Part shown: one piece after another, positions 35,111 through 46,935 of the stretch
Numbering within the stretch: position 1 is the stretch's first letter
Layout of the letters: every line of letters starts with the position of its first letter
DNA from: Aulostomus chinensis
Taxonomy: Eukaryota; Chordata; Actinopteri; Syngnathiformes; Aulostomidae
Assembly (NCBI GenBank): GCA_037954235.1
Contig: JBBMOA010000003.1
Location: 13,212,223 to 13,276,222, forward strand
Direction: 5' to 3'
Length of the DNA stretch: 64,000 nt
The notes under the pieces: model-generated
Database searches by the model: none
What the model was told of the DNA's origin: nothing
Seen by the model: the letters and a program-made list of their open reading frames with translations, nothing else
Position numbers and translations under genes: made by a program

Positions 35111-35338
35111 AGCAGCGCCGCAGTGTTGCCTCGCAGTGAGAAGGTGGAGTTTGCATGTTCTCCCTGTACCTGCAAGGGTTCTCTGGCTAATCTGGCTTCT
35201 TCCTATACACCTAAAGCATAGAGAATGTTCGTCTGCCTCTACAAGTCGGTGCTGTGATTGACTGGCGACCTGTCCGGTGTGTGTACCCCGCCTCTTAGCC
35301 AATGTCATTCCCTGTGACCCTGCACGGGAAGCAGGCCA
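35111..35338 (+). mobile_element. Old, diverged SINE-A copy lacking the B box
   Basis: Recognisable by gttgcctcgcagtgagaagg, tttgcatgttctccctgtac, cctctacaagtcgg, gactggcgacctgtcc and ccccgcctcttagcc. The piece that carries the B box in other copies is deleted between gagaagg and tggagtttgc. It is clearly more diverged than its neighbours, so it entered earlier or belongs to an older subfamily. Confidence 0.75.
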
Positions 35339-36657
35339 GACAATTAATCAATGAATGTTTGCTAATGCACTCAACTGCTGTTATAAACATTCTACCTGCT
35401 GAGATCAGCATGTTGTCATTGTGTTCAGATTCTTGTTTCAAGTCATTTCGTATTAGAAGTTTTTCCTTCTCTCTAAATAAGCTTCACAGAATCGTAGCAT
35501 AACAGAAATGTGGTTCTATTCTGGTACCTTCCGCAGGATACATTTCCCCACATCTGGAACATCACTGTTTAGGGTGATCTTACGCACTTGAGCGCCTGCC
35601 CAGTACAAATGATGACTTCCAAATTCTCAAGTTTACCAGAAGCCAATGAAGGCGTAACCTTCCTTTCATTCGCTGCGTTGACAATGACAGACGGCTTCAC
35701 CCGTGACCGTCTCACTCTAACATATTAAACATTATGCTGCCTTCAGTGGACCACAGGGAAAAAAAACAGCATAGCAAGATATGGGGTACATGTATTTTTT
35801 CTACAAACTCAATACAGGTAATTAAATATTAAAGCTGGCTGTTGGGTGTACACGGTCTCATTGCTATGGGCCAGAATGAGCAAAATATCAAAAGCGATGG
35901 TTATTTGTCTTTGTCCAGCACTGCACTGATGAAGTATTGTTCTCAGATGAATAATACTGTTGTTTATTAGTGGTGACCCCAAATGCTACTCTGTATGATT
36001 TGATCGGAGGAGTCTGATTCGACTGCCAATCTCTCAGTCGAAGCTCAGCAGAGACTTCATGGAGACCAAGACTGAACTGTTTTGAAGGAGAAACAACACA
36101 AATGAATCACGGCAACATAGAAATCACATCCACAACTGCAAATGAAGACTAGAGAAAAGAGACGCTCCATGTTTAAAACTGTTTGAGGGGCGGAGGAATC
36201 AGCTGATCTGAGGCATCTATTATTATCCAATCTCCCAATAGAAGTGAAATTTCTACAGCGTCAACTATTGTTCTTTATTTGTTATCTTATGAAAATGAAT
36301 GGGAATACTTCTGAAGAATTGTATTTTCCACCCAATGATTCCGATTTGCTCCCTCTCTGCATCATGCTCCACCTCTCCAATACACATTTGAGTGAATTGG
36401 CCTGGAAGTTTTTAGAAAATGAACCTCCTACTGTAGTTATCTGTAGAAAGACAATCAGACATTTAATAACAGAATTTACATTGACTACTTAAGTAACTCA
36501 GTAATTTAGCAGATTTTTAAAACTAAATGGATTAGGCAGCAGGGTGGGGGGTGAGGAGAAAGGAGGCATTTATTATTAAACATCATTATTATTATTACTA
36601 GTTGTTAACTCTCAAACAGAACTGATACCTCACCTCCACGAATGACACGGATGATAT
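35339..36657. other. No gene recognised
   Basis: AT-rich. The frame at 36244-36492 has no recognisable content. Confidence 0.5.
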
Positions 36658-37028
36658 CCAGCCATCCATCCATTTTCTTTCGCTTATCCTGTCTAGGGCC
36701 AGGGGGCTGGAGCCTATCCCAGCAGCCTTCAAGTGAGAGGCAGGTTCACCCTGGACAGGTCACCAGTCCATCACAGGACCAACACATACAGACAGACAAC
36801 CATTCACACTCACAGTCACACCTACGGTCAATTTAGAGTATCAATCAGCCTCGTCCTCTCTTGATGTCTTTGGACTGTGGGAGGAAGCCGGAGTACCACA
36901 GAGAACCCACACAGGAACAGGAGAACATGCAGACTCCACACAGAAAGATCCTGAGCTGGAGCCGGGACTCGAACCTGGAACCTTCTTGCTGTGAGGCCAC
37001 ATACGAACCACTGCACCACCGTGCTGCC
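36658..37028 (-). mobile_element. SINE-A copy, near full length, minus strand
   Basis: Complement of A box at 37008-37018 and of a perfect B box at 36965-36975, with complete body and GGATGGATGG tail. A short stretch near the A box is altered (atacgaacc where others have agtgctgacc). I see no confident target duplication. Confidence 0.93.
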
Positions 37029-37489
37029 TCACCTTGGATATTTTCAAGGAAAAACAACTACAGACCTCTGACCACTTTTTTATTATTATTCTTTGAGTTC
37101 AAATACCACTGGAGAAGTTGTTTGGATGGATATATGTCAGCTGAAGACAGCACTAATGTAACATGTGACTTTTTATATTTTTACAGCTCCAACAGGTAGT
37201 ACCTGACTACTAAACCTCTGCTCGAGGTTAAAGGCAGTTTGACCCGGCAGTTGAGATTTCATACACTACTTACCTGTGACCAGAGGTACTAATCTTCCGT
37301 CTAAAAATCCTCCTGGACCTTGCAGTCTGAATAATGAGGCTACGTCTAATCCCCCACCTGCTCATACCCGCTCTCTCCTCCTTTGTGCTTTCCACTCGAA
37401 CTTTCCTTCCTTAATCTTGTGTCTGCTTCTTCTCACAGGCGGTGGCCTCTTTTTTTTTTACATGGTTCAAAATCTGCTGAGTAACTTCT
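37029..37489. other. No gene recognised
   Basis: Non-coding. Nothing identified. Confidence 0.5.
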
Positions 37490-37700
37490 CCCTTCCACCC
37501 CACCCCCCTCACCCCCCACCCCGCTGCCCCCACACTCCCTCCTTCTGGGCACCTACAAAAAAGTGATGGGAGGAAGGAGGGGGGAGAAGGAGGAGGGGGT
37601 TGCTGCTGATGTTACGCAGCTCACAGGACCTGCCCGTAAATGAACTCATTTTTCATCCTGCCTCCCCCCACCCCACCCACCCCCCGTCCCCCTCCTGTTA
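37490..37700 (-). promoter_or_regulatory. Cluster of minus-strand G-quadruplex motifs around a purine tract
   Basis: C-run clusters at 37492-37532 and 37663-37692 each give four or more runs of at least three G on the minus strand, with loops of 1-4 bases. Both satisfy the usual quadruplex rule. Between them at 37566-37600 is a G/A-rich stretch of opposite strand bias. Such clusters are common at promoters and enhancers. No TATA box or gene body is evident. Confidence 0.5.
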
Positions 37701-37722
37701 ATGACTGGCACTTTCCTCATAG

Positions 37723-37787
37723 CGAGCGCCGGCCCTCTGAAGAGCCTGGCGAGTGACAGAGCACCATTCATCTCCTCATGACGGAAG
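37723..37787 (+). other. Exon-like segment with start codon at its 3' end
   Basis: A branch-point-like gttaatgac and a pyrimidine-rich run to TTTCCTCATAG precede the segment. It ends ACGGAAG|GTGAGA, a strong donor match. No frame is open through its whole 65 bases, but ATGACGGAAG at its end would give M-T-E followed by a split codon. That is the layout of a first coding exon with a 5' leader. The adjacent quadruplex cluster adds mild support. It may also be a conserved non-coding element or chance. Confidence 0.22.
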
Positions 37788-40700
37788 GTGAGAGCGGGAG
37801 GTAGGGCTGGCAGACGGACACGCGGACAGATGCAGGGGAAGAAAGAGACAGAGACAGGTTGCAAGCAAGGCTAGATTAAGGAAGACTTCTAACAGTGGAA
37901 ACAGGTAGGAGATAAAAGAGGAACCTATGAGAAAGATGAACCGCCATCACAGATGGGTCCTTCTCTTTCTGACAGAATGCCAGACCAACCATCAATAATC
38001 GACATGTTTTGATATCTTTTTTTTTTTTTACTTACTTCCATCTGCCTTTGATCAATACAGTAACCATCTAGCCTTTGTCCAGTTAATGAAAGTTTTTATA
38101 CTTCTAAACACTACTCTTCTGTGAAAATCCTCCAAGGAGCATTTTGTGTTAAGGAAGAGAGCAGCTGCAGCTCATCTGGAGTGAACATGATGCTGTTAAT
38201 CAGGCACTTTGTTGTTCTCAAAACTTCCCTCGATGTTTTCAAGTACCAAAAATCTGCCTTTTTCATTTGACAACTATAAATGATGGGATTAAAACTCACG
38301 TCCATCAGCTACTCATGTAGCCTTTTAACTGAGGTCAGAGAATCACCCTGGCATTGGTCAAACAGCAATATTGGGATATGCAAAAGCAGAAATAATGAGA
38401 ATAAATAAAAGCCGCTTAACTAAATCTGTTGTTATAACTGCCCTGCTAAAGTCAAGCTAATCATCTCCAGCTGAATTAGTCATTAAAGGGGAAAAAAAAA
38501 GTGTGTAATGATTACAGGTAATAGAAGTTGATTATGATGATTGCGTCAAAATCACAGCTTAGTTCAACTAATTGCTCTAAATGCATTGACACCTCTGCTG
38601 TATGTCAGGAACTGAGGAAAGAGCAGACATGTTGTTGCGTTGTAAACTGGATGAAAAGTTCATCACTTGCCTTTGCTAAGAAGAGTAGAAAAGTTTCTCT
38701 TACACGTGACAAGAAAGGGGAGCTAAAATTTGATCCGGATCAAAGTCAAACAGTTAATCACTCATTGCTTGTAATATTTTTCCTTATTTGATTACAATCC
38801 ATCCACTGATTTTTGAAATACCCTGCTAACAAACAAATGGAGCATATAACATCCGCATGTCTTCATATTTGGATCTGTCTCTGTTTTCATGTGTATCTTG
38901 TATCAAATGTAAGCCAACATGCGTGGTTCATTATTATTAAGGCTGCTACATGCTTGACTCATTGCTCGCCTGCACCCTGGGGACCAGCTTGCTGTTATCC
39001 CGATACTACAATCTAGCCTCCGCGTTGGTCTGCTATTCAGTTTTGGGGGCGCAGCGTATTTCAACATCATTTGTCAACAGCTGTAAAAATAGTGAAGGCG
39101 GCAAAAAAATAAAGATTGGGAAAGGAGGTGGCATTTTTTTTTTTTTTTTTTGCTAAACAAAAAAAAAAAAGAGAGCAAAAAGGAAGGTATAAGATAGGAC
39201 CAGGAATAAAGGACGCTCAAGCATCCACAATCGCTGTCTTCTTGTTGGCAAGCCAGCTAAAGCTGCATACGCCACCGACTGAGTGATGGTGACGTTCCTG
39301 GGTGTGGACTCAAAAACTGTACCGGTGCATGTGCATGTTTTCCTCACAATCTGTCCGCCAGGAGACAAATTTTGACCCTTTGACCCTCACAGACATGAGC
39401 ACATGATGACGCCTATGTCACACAGACCGATTCATAACCAAATGAGACATGTGAACATGGAACCATGAAATGGGCTTTAATAGCAGCCTGGTTGTGTGGC
39501 TGTATGGATAAAGACACCACTACTGGCTGTAATTCATCACTTGTATTATCTTATAATACATCCAGCCGATCCTGCTATTTGCAGCAGGAGTGACGGCATT
39601 ACCAGTCTGACCCCAACTGCCCTGAGTGAAGAGGAGGAGGAAAGATTAACGTTACTCCGGAGGATAGAAACACCTCAAGGCACTTTCTTTCATGGCAGTT
39701 GAGAGCAAACGGACCAAACTGACCAGATGATTATTGCCAGTCCAACCCTGCTGCTACACAGACAGTAAAGTAGTTTTAAATGTAACAGCCACTGCAAGAT
39801 GGACTTCTGTCACTGTTGCTTTTTGAAAAGTGGGTCTGTTGTTAATTTGTCAGAAAAGTGTGTAATCCTCTCTGAACCCAGCAGCTTCTCCACCATAAAA
39901 TGGACCATTCCACGAAGCTTAAACCAGAGATAAATCCACAGTTGGCGAAGTGAACGCTGAAGCTGAACTACAACACTACTTTGTCTTCCTAATTGAATTC
40001 ACTAGTCTCTTGATGAAAATATCTACGAACGTGAACAAAACACTGCTGAAATCAATTATTATTCTCATGAAAATATCAGTTTGTATGATAGTTTCCAGTT
40101 TGTGTTTGTTTGTATTTGTCGGAAAACAAAATACAACCAATTTTATTCATCATAAACTGGGGTCACTCAACATTAATGAACAAACATTAACATATATGAT
40201 TTGGCGCAATTCCACGCACTACTTAAAATATGATAATAAAAGCATAGTTGCATATTTGTACTGTATAAACTAGCTTATATATGGAATATTATTCTAAAGT
40301 TGAGGTTGCTACTGCAGAATCAGAACAGTTAGTCCCACATAAGCCCCAAGCCCACATACCAAATATCAAATTACCATAAACACTTGGAAGATGTCTGTCT
40401 CTGGTAGACTAGAAAATCATCCCGAGCTTTTGATTAAGAGCACTGTGCAGATCAAATACACCCTCTCATTGCATATAATTAAATAAAGTATAAATATGCA
40501 TGAGTCAGTGATGAGTATCTCCATCTCTTGATCACCTTTAGGGGTCGACCTTTTGCTCTTTGGCAGACTGTGGAACAGCGTGTCAAGGCAGGTGTTTTCC
40601 AAAATAGAACAAGTGTGATTAAAAATTCAAGCATGCAGCGGAGAAAAACACGCCCCACTGTTCAACACAAATCTAATTGTGCTGCCTGTTTCCTCTACTA

Positions 40701-42242
40701 TCATATTACCTGTTGGTGGGATGACGGATTGCCGAGCCAAACAACGCTATTAAGAGAGAATGCCTGTGATTCGCATCCCAGGTTCGGTTTTGCAAGTAAA
40801 CAACATTATTATGATACTGTGGAGTGTGATTAATTATGATTATACAATTATGATTATAAAATAGGCAATGCTACATGAATGTCTCAGAGAGGATCTTGAA
40901 TCCATATTCATAAGTAATTGAAAAAAGTTATCTGAGAAGTACTGCCTTTCTTATCAAAGCTGTGGAGTGCAAAATGATGAGACTGGAAAATCATCTTCAG
41001 TAGTTTTCCTGCACTGAAAATGATATGAAAGTGGCTGATGGATATGTTGCTTGCTAAACAAGAATGTTCTATATTTTAAACAGATTCCTAACAACAGTTA
41101 TAAAACAAACAGCTGTATGAAGCTGTAAAGTGTGAACCTAAATAAACGAAGCCAAGATGACGGAGCAACGCACTGAAGCTGGGATAAATTGAACATGCAA
41201 CTTCAAATGTTATTTTGTATTCACTTTAATTTTCTCAATGTTAGGTTATAGTGAGGTTAACGTTTTCTCCTAACAACAAAGAGGGAGCAACCTGGCACCT
41301 GAGCAGAACACAGGGACATTTAAGTAATAAATCCAGTTGTGTTCCTGCACAAATCATCACTAAATGGCGACCGCAGTGGCGCAAGTACATGAAAAATTCA
41401 AACGAACAAAATAAGTTGCACGTCCCATTGTTACAGCAAAAGTACGGTGTACAGCAGGGGTTTCTATGCCAACGTTTTTCAAACAAAAAAGTGTTCCCTC
41501 TGCTAAATGCACGACAAACATAATAAACGGGGAACAGCAATCATTCTCAAATCTTTCATGTCACATCACGGACAAAAATCGCGCCCTGCGCCTGAAGCTT
41601 TCCATCAAACGCGGTCTTCAACAAGCGCATCAACCATCAGTAAACCATTTCCAACGCCACTTTACAGAATAACCTCAACATAACTCCGGTTATTACCATC
41701 TAAAATGTCCTTTACGCCAGGACCAGTGGCATGCCTAGTGAAAAGCAGCACGCAGCAGACAAAAATGGTAGACCCACGCCCCCTGCTGCCCAAAGTAAGA
41801 ACACCAGCCAAATTACAGTCATAGAAATTATCCATATGGTTTTTATTTAGCATCGATAAAATGATTGCACCTGATAACAACATGTATGTAACTTTAGTTC
41901 TAGGAGACTTCTAATTAGCTTCACTGTTGATTTACTCAGTTAGGAGCCACAAAGCACCTTCTCCCTACAGATTAGGTCAGCTGGGCAAGCGCACAAAGAA
42001 CTGGAGTTACATCCAAGTAACTGGACTTTTGGAAGACGTGGTGTAGCCTGCTAGCGGGTTTAGCTATTGATTTTCACCAAATATAAATGTTCCTTAAAAA
42101 TGACTGCTGACTGCAACAACGAGCAGGCTGATCAAAATCCACCAACGCTCCAGTACGACACACAAGGTGCTGGTTTCACTAGTGCAGCAGACCACAGAGC
42201 AGAACTGACAGAAGCAAGAGGAGAGGATGCACAGGTATAGGT
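37788..42242. other. No gene recognised
   Basis: AT-rich non-coding sequence. A T18 run (39134-39151) is followed after 7 bases by A12 (39159-39170). Frames of 90-107 codons at 39950-40273 and 41241-41540 show no domain. Confidence 0.5.
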
Positions 42243-42346
42243 CTCTGATGCAGGAGCACCAGGTCCAGGACTCTGATGCAGGAGTGCCAGGTCCAGGACT
42301 CTGATGCAGGAGCGCCAGGTCCAGGACTCTGATGCAGGAGCGCCAG
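42243..42346 (+). repeat. 28-bp minisatellite, about 3.7 copies
   Basis: The unit ctctgatgcaggagcaccag plus gtccagga repeats at 42243, 42271, 42299 and 42327 (partial). Variation is confined mainly to one position (gagcacc, gagtgcc, gagcgcc). The period is not a multiple of three and there are no spacers, so it is neither a coding repeat nor a CRISPR. Confidence 0.95.
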
Positions 42347-43137
42347 CACACCCTTTAAGAATTTGAAAGATATATCCCCTCCGCAAAGGACTCGAAGTTG
42401 GGAACGACTGGATATTCAATCCAATTATTTCTAAATCATCACATGCTTGTGTGAGGCTGAATTTTTCAGCTCTGACTGTCACGAAAACAAGGCTCCACTG
42501 TAGACTGGGTGTTAGAATCATGCTGCACTTATCATTCACACACCGTTCTCTCTGGAAAACAAGCTCAGGGCTCACGCTGGGGGTTAAATTTTGATTTCCA
42601 TGTGTTTTTTACCGTTGTTCCAATTGTATCACGCAAACCCCCCCCCCCCCACACACACACACACACACACACACTGTCCAGTCTGAACACACATATGCTA
42701 CCATGCACGCTCAGTTGGGCGCTGCTTGGTTTTGGCAGAGATTCTAATTTCAGAGCTAAACAGTAAACTGAAGTGTGTTTATGAAAGTGGTTAAAGGAAG
42801 AAATAGACAAGCAGTAATAGAATCTTGCTTCATATTTGATCAGCATTACCTCATTTCACAGTTGATTTGTGAGCCTTGTCCTCATTTGCAGAGACGCTGG
42901 GACTTTGTAGCAGGTGGATGCTGTGTGGCTACAACCTCCTGAGTGGCTGGGCAGTAATAAGATCTTGGTACAAAGGTGAAGCCTCACACAGGAGCAGGAG
43001 AGAGTCAAGCAACAGAAAACCAATGACTACAATCAGAAAATTCTATATAACAGCTCAAATATAACTGCAAGGACGAGTACATGAACTGTAGCTATGAATG
43101 TGTGCTGCTGGACATGATGAGAAAATCAGTTTGTTTT
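42347..43137. other. No gene recognised
   Basis: Non-coding apart from the C/CA tract listed separately. Confidence 0.5.
42638..42674 (+). repeat. Poly(C) run joined to (CA)n
   Basis: C13 at 42638-42650 runs directly into twelve CA steps. Confidence 0.95.
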
Positions 43138-43160
43138 TTTTTATTTTTATTTTTATTTTT
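43138..43160 (+). repeat. (ATTTTT)n short tandem repeat
   Basis: Several TTTTTA units in a T-rich run. Confidence 0.85.
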
Positions 43161-43274
43161 CCTTTTTGCCTGCTGAGTATGGCAGATGGAGTCAAGCTCA
43201 AAGTGACACAGCTATAAAGCAACACCTGGTGGAGATGAGCTGGTCACCGCTACATCTGTGGCCATCAAGAGTAA

Positions 43275-43302
43275 GTGTGTGTGTGTGTGTGTGTGTGTGT
43301 GT
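43275..43302 (+). repeat. (GT)14 microsatellite
   Basis: Follows AAGAGTAAGTGT, which happens to fit a splice donor. Flanks show no match to the two GT-bearing dispersed repeats. Confidence 0.95.
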
Positions 43303-44150
43303 CCTACATAGCCAGCAGAAGTGTTGGCACACCGTGGCCAGTATGGGTGATGGTGCCAAGTTGAATTCTCTGTGAAATGTGCCAAAAAAGCAGGAAAGCA
43401 CATCAGCTTGAAGATGCAAAAGAAGAGAAGAAAAATCAGACAGCTGTGAAAATATTTGCTGTTGGGACTGACACATTTTTGGTCCATCTTAAAGTTGTGT
43501 ATTTTGCTCTGTGGTATACAGACTGATCCCCCAGAGATTGAAGGAGCTGATGAAGGTGTGTGATGAATACGGAAGAATTAGTTGTGCGATAATATGTTCA
43601 AATCATCGGAAGCTAGAGTGGTACCATCTTGTTGAAAGGGGCAGTGAATCCTCCTCATCATCATCATCGCAGCCTTTAAGTTGGTTCATAGTCTTTTTCA
43701 AGGCTTCTACACAGATTGCAGAGATGTCTTGTTTGCCATCTAGTGTCTGCCTGCAACACTTAGACACTGTTTTTGTATTTTTGAGGGGGGTTTTGTAGCA
43801 GAGTTCCTCTACCAACCAGCCTGGTTGAAGAAAGAGAGAAATATCAGGATGTAGAAGCTCACTGTTATGGTGGAAATCTTTTTTTTTTTTAATTTTATCT
43901 TTTCAAAATAAATCAGCATGTTTTCAGTTATACACAGCATGGAGATGAGTCAAACGTGAGCTTATTGATAAAACTGCAGTTAATGCAAGCTTTAAAAGAA
44001 AATGATAATGCACAGAGAAAAAAAGGAATAAAGTGGATGAAACCACAGGCCCCATGATTTGGAACACCAGTGTAAGGTCAAGGATAACATTTCTGCCATG
44101 AATTCTACTTTTATGAGTCTTAAATTTTTCTTCTTTTTTGAATTAATCGG
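43303..44150. other. No gene recognised
   Basis: Non-coding, with a CTCATCATCATCATCG run near 43650-43670. Confidence 0.5.
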
Positions 44151-44530
44151 GTTTCCATCTCAATCATTCCAAAAGATGGCAAAAAACAAAAAAAACGAAA
44201 AGCGAATTAGGTGTTTCCATTGAGTGGTTGGAGCGGATAAACAACGCTACATTAAACCTGTCAGAAGATGGTACATATCATTAGGGATATTTTGTTCATG
44301 GATGATACAGAGGATAATTATGTCTCCTCATCAGTCCACATGCATCTGGTGTTCTTGGTACCATCCATGTTGGAAAGACGTCGTCGTTTGAGTTCACTGT
44401 TCGCCACTTGAGAATTTATCCAGCAGATGTTTCCATCTCCCAATTTGTGCCGTAACCCTTCTTAAGTAAAAAAAAACAAAAAAAACAAACTCAAATTGAC
44501 AAATTAAATTCTAACTTTGTCGTTTCCATC
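44151..44530. repeat. Block with four GTTTCCAT words and A-rich arms
   Basis: GTTTCCAT occurs at 44151, 44213, 44429 and 44522. Two A-rich arms (about 44179-44200 and 44467-44491) precede two of them at similar spacing. The layout resembles fish repeats that contain gtttccatc motifs, but no terminal repeat or family could be fixed. Confidence 0.3.
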
Positions 44531-46935
44531 CCTTTTTTCAAAAGGACACTTCAGAATGCGCATAAAAACAGGCTGAGGGAAACACAGCTCTAGATACCAC
44601 ATGAGGCTAATTTACTTGGTGCGTTCTTTATTGAGGTGGTGTGGGTGTTGATCTTAAGTGCATTATATTAAGAGACATTTCTAATACCTTTTATGTATTT
44701 AAATGAAACAAGAAACGCCCCTCAACATAACACGATCCGCAGTCAAGCCTCACTAGAAACGTTAAATCCCTACCTCTTGGACAGTGTCAATTAAAGCTGA
44801 GGGTTATTATCTTCTTTTATTCGTATTATTTAGAGCGTTTGTGTTGGCTCAGGTCAGATTTGTGCATTATAAACAAAAAGAAAACTCTCCAGGAACAAGA
44901 GGATGCAGCCATGTGACTGTTACAAATATTTCAAATTACGACTGCTATACTCTAGAGTATGAAGTGAAGAAGATGTATCGAGGTACTGTATAAAAGGGTG
45001 CATCAGACTGCAAGTACAAGATTAATGATGACATGAACTTTATTCATGTTATAGTGTTGCACTCGGTGAAACAGTAAAATCGTACTTAATGATAGTTCCT
45101 TTACCTGGATGATTTATTGAGTAGGTTTTTATGTCTTCCTACTTTAACTGACTGGCTTCCTCTCATAAAACACCTCACATGCCCTGCAGTTTCTGTATTT
45201 TATTTCCATTATCTTTTACTGTTGCAGCACTCTTTGGTATCTACTCGAGACACTTTCTAAATAAACTTCTTTTCTTTTCTGAAATAAGCAACCACACCGC
45301 AATATCTTTGACAAAACAAGTGTAGCAACACATATATGAATTGCTGGCTAAATTTCCTTACGCTCTGTCAGTCACACTTCCCCTCGGCCTGTGCCCACCT
45401 TGCTCCACAGTGAAACAAGTCGCAGCCCTATCCTGTCCCAGCAGCCCACAGCCCAGCCAGTCAGAAGTCATTACACCCGCTATTAACTCCTGCTCAGCTT
45501 CATTAGGCATGCAAATGGAGGAGGGACAAAGACTTGAAAAACTTTACCCAGTCTGATGCCCTCCTCTTTTCTACCCTCGTATTCACCGTTGCAGTCTGTG
45601 TTCAATTAAGCCTGAATTTGTATCGAATAGCTTGATTGAGGAATGTTTGTTCTGTCTCCAAATATAAACACTAATTAGCAAATGAGTCTGACCTGGTTCT
45701 TAAAAATCTTCCAAAACAATGCCAAAAACATCATCACTCCAGCTGCAACATCAGCTGACATCAGCACAACGCGTAACTATCCTTTCCATCATTTTGTTAA
45801 ATTTGAAACTGATTTGAAATGTTTGATGAAATTAGAAATAGCCTCATCACATATTCATAAAGATCACTCTGTTAACCCAAACTGTGGTAATGAAATTTCA
45901 GCAGGCTATCATGTACAATCACACAGGCCTAAGAATGAACATGGAGATCTATGCTGAATTAATGTACTGGCTTGTCATAATTTGGAGAGGAGGAGGTTTT
46001 TCTTTTAACAGCCGTGACCTCTATCCCTCTTTAGTAACCCTCTCTTTGTCCCTGCTGTCTAAAGCTACTACCGTCAGAGGCGAGGCCAGCATGGGTCAGG
46101 GCAGATCTTTTGCTCTGACGGAGCACAAATGTATAACCACCGAGATGAATTACCAAAGGATAACCGAGTGTGATACACTGCACCATTGCGCATTACACAA
46201 CAGGTTCAGACATGTGAGAACAATTTTAGCTGGTTTTAAGCTTAGGCGATATCACAATTATAAAATGGTGCAGGAATGAGTCCTGAAACCCAGACATATT
46301 TGCGATGAATGTTTGTTGCCCTCATCTCAAAGTCGGTGGGATTTTTGAATTTGTTTTCAGTTAAATGCCTGAAATGAGGTCAGTAGCAGTGCAATTCAGT
46401 TCCCCAATTTGGAGATGAAAGTCTGAGATTAAAAAAAAGGAGAAATCGAATCCCGACATCGTATTCAGAAGTCAAAGAGAACCATTTTGTTTTGGTACCA
46501 CTGCAGGAAGCAACTTACTGTACAATTATTGAGAGCAACATTTCATTATTTTGATTGCACGAAGATCCTGGCCTTCGCTTTGATTACTCTGTTGGTGCAG
46601 TGATTGAAAAAGCTCATCAGTTCCTCCACTGTGCGCCCTGTCTGTTTGTGGATGTGCCACCAATGACGATGAGGGAGGTCACAGCTCTTGACCACACCCT
46701 GATTTTATTATTTGCTCTCATCTCTTTACTTTTGGTCTCTTCTTGTATTTTTCTATTTACGTCCATCCTGCACCTGTCTGTCAGAGCGATTCATTCATTG
46801 CTCGACCCTTAACGCCCCCCTGGGCAACTCAGACCACACCAGTGATGAGGTAGGACTGCTGACCCGGAAGAAATCTGTGGCCACTGATTTTTTTTGTTCT
46901 TTGATTGTCTTTCTGTGTGCTTACTATCCTCTGCC
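44531..46935. other. No gene recognised
   Basis: AT-rich. An octamer ATGCAAAT lies at 45509-45516 in a denser, conserved-looking patch (about 45440-45560). Open frames of 85-131 codons between 45682 and 46812 have no recognisable domain. Confidence 0.5.

Noticed and set aside
42243..42346. Regular 28-bp repeat as a CRISPR array
   Set aside because: Units are directly adjacent with no spacers, and the genome is vertebrate.
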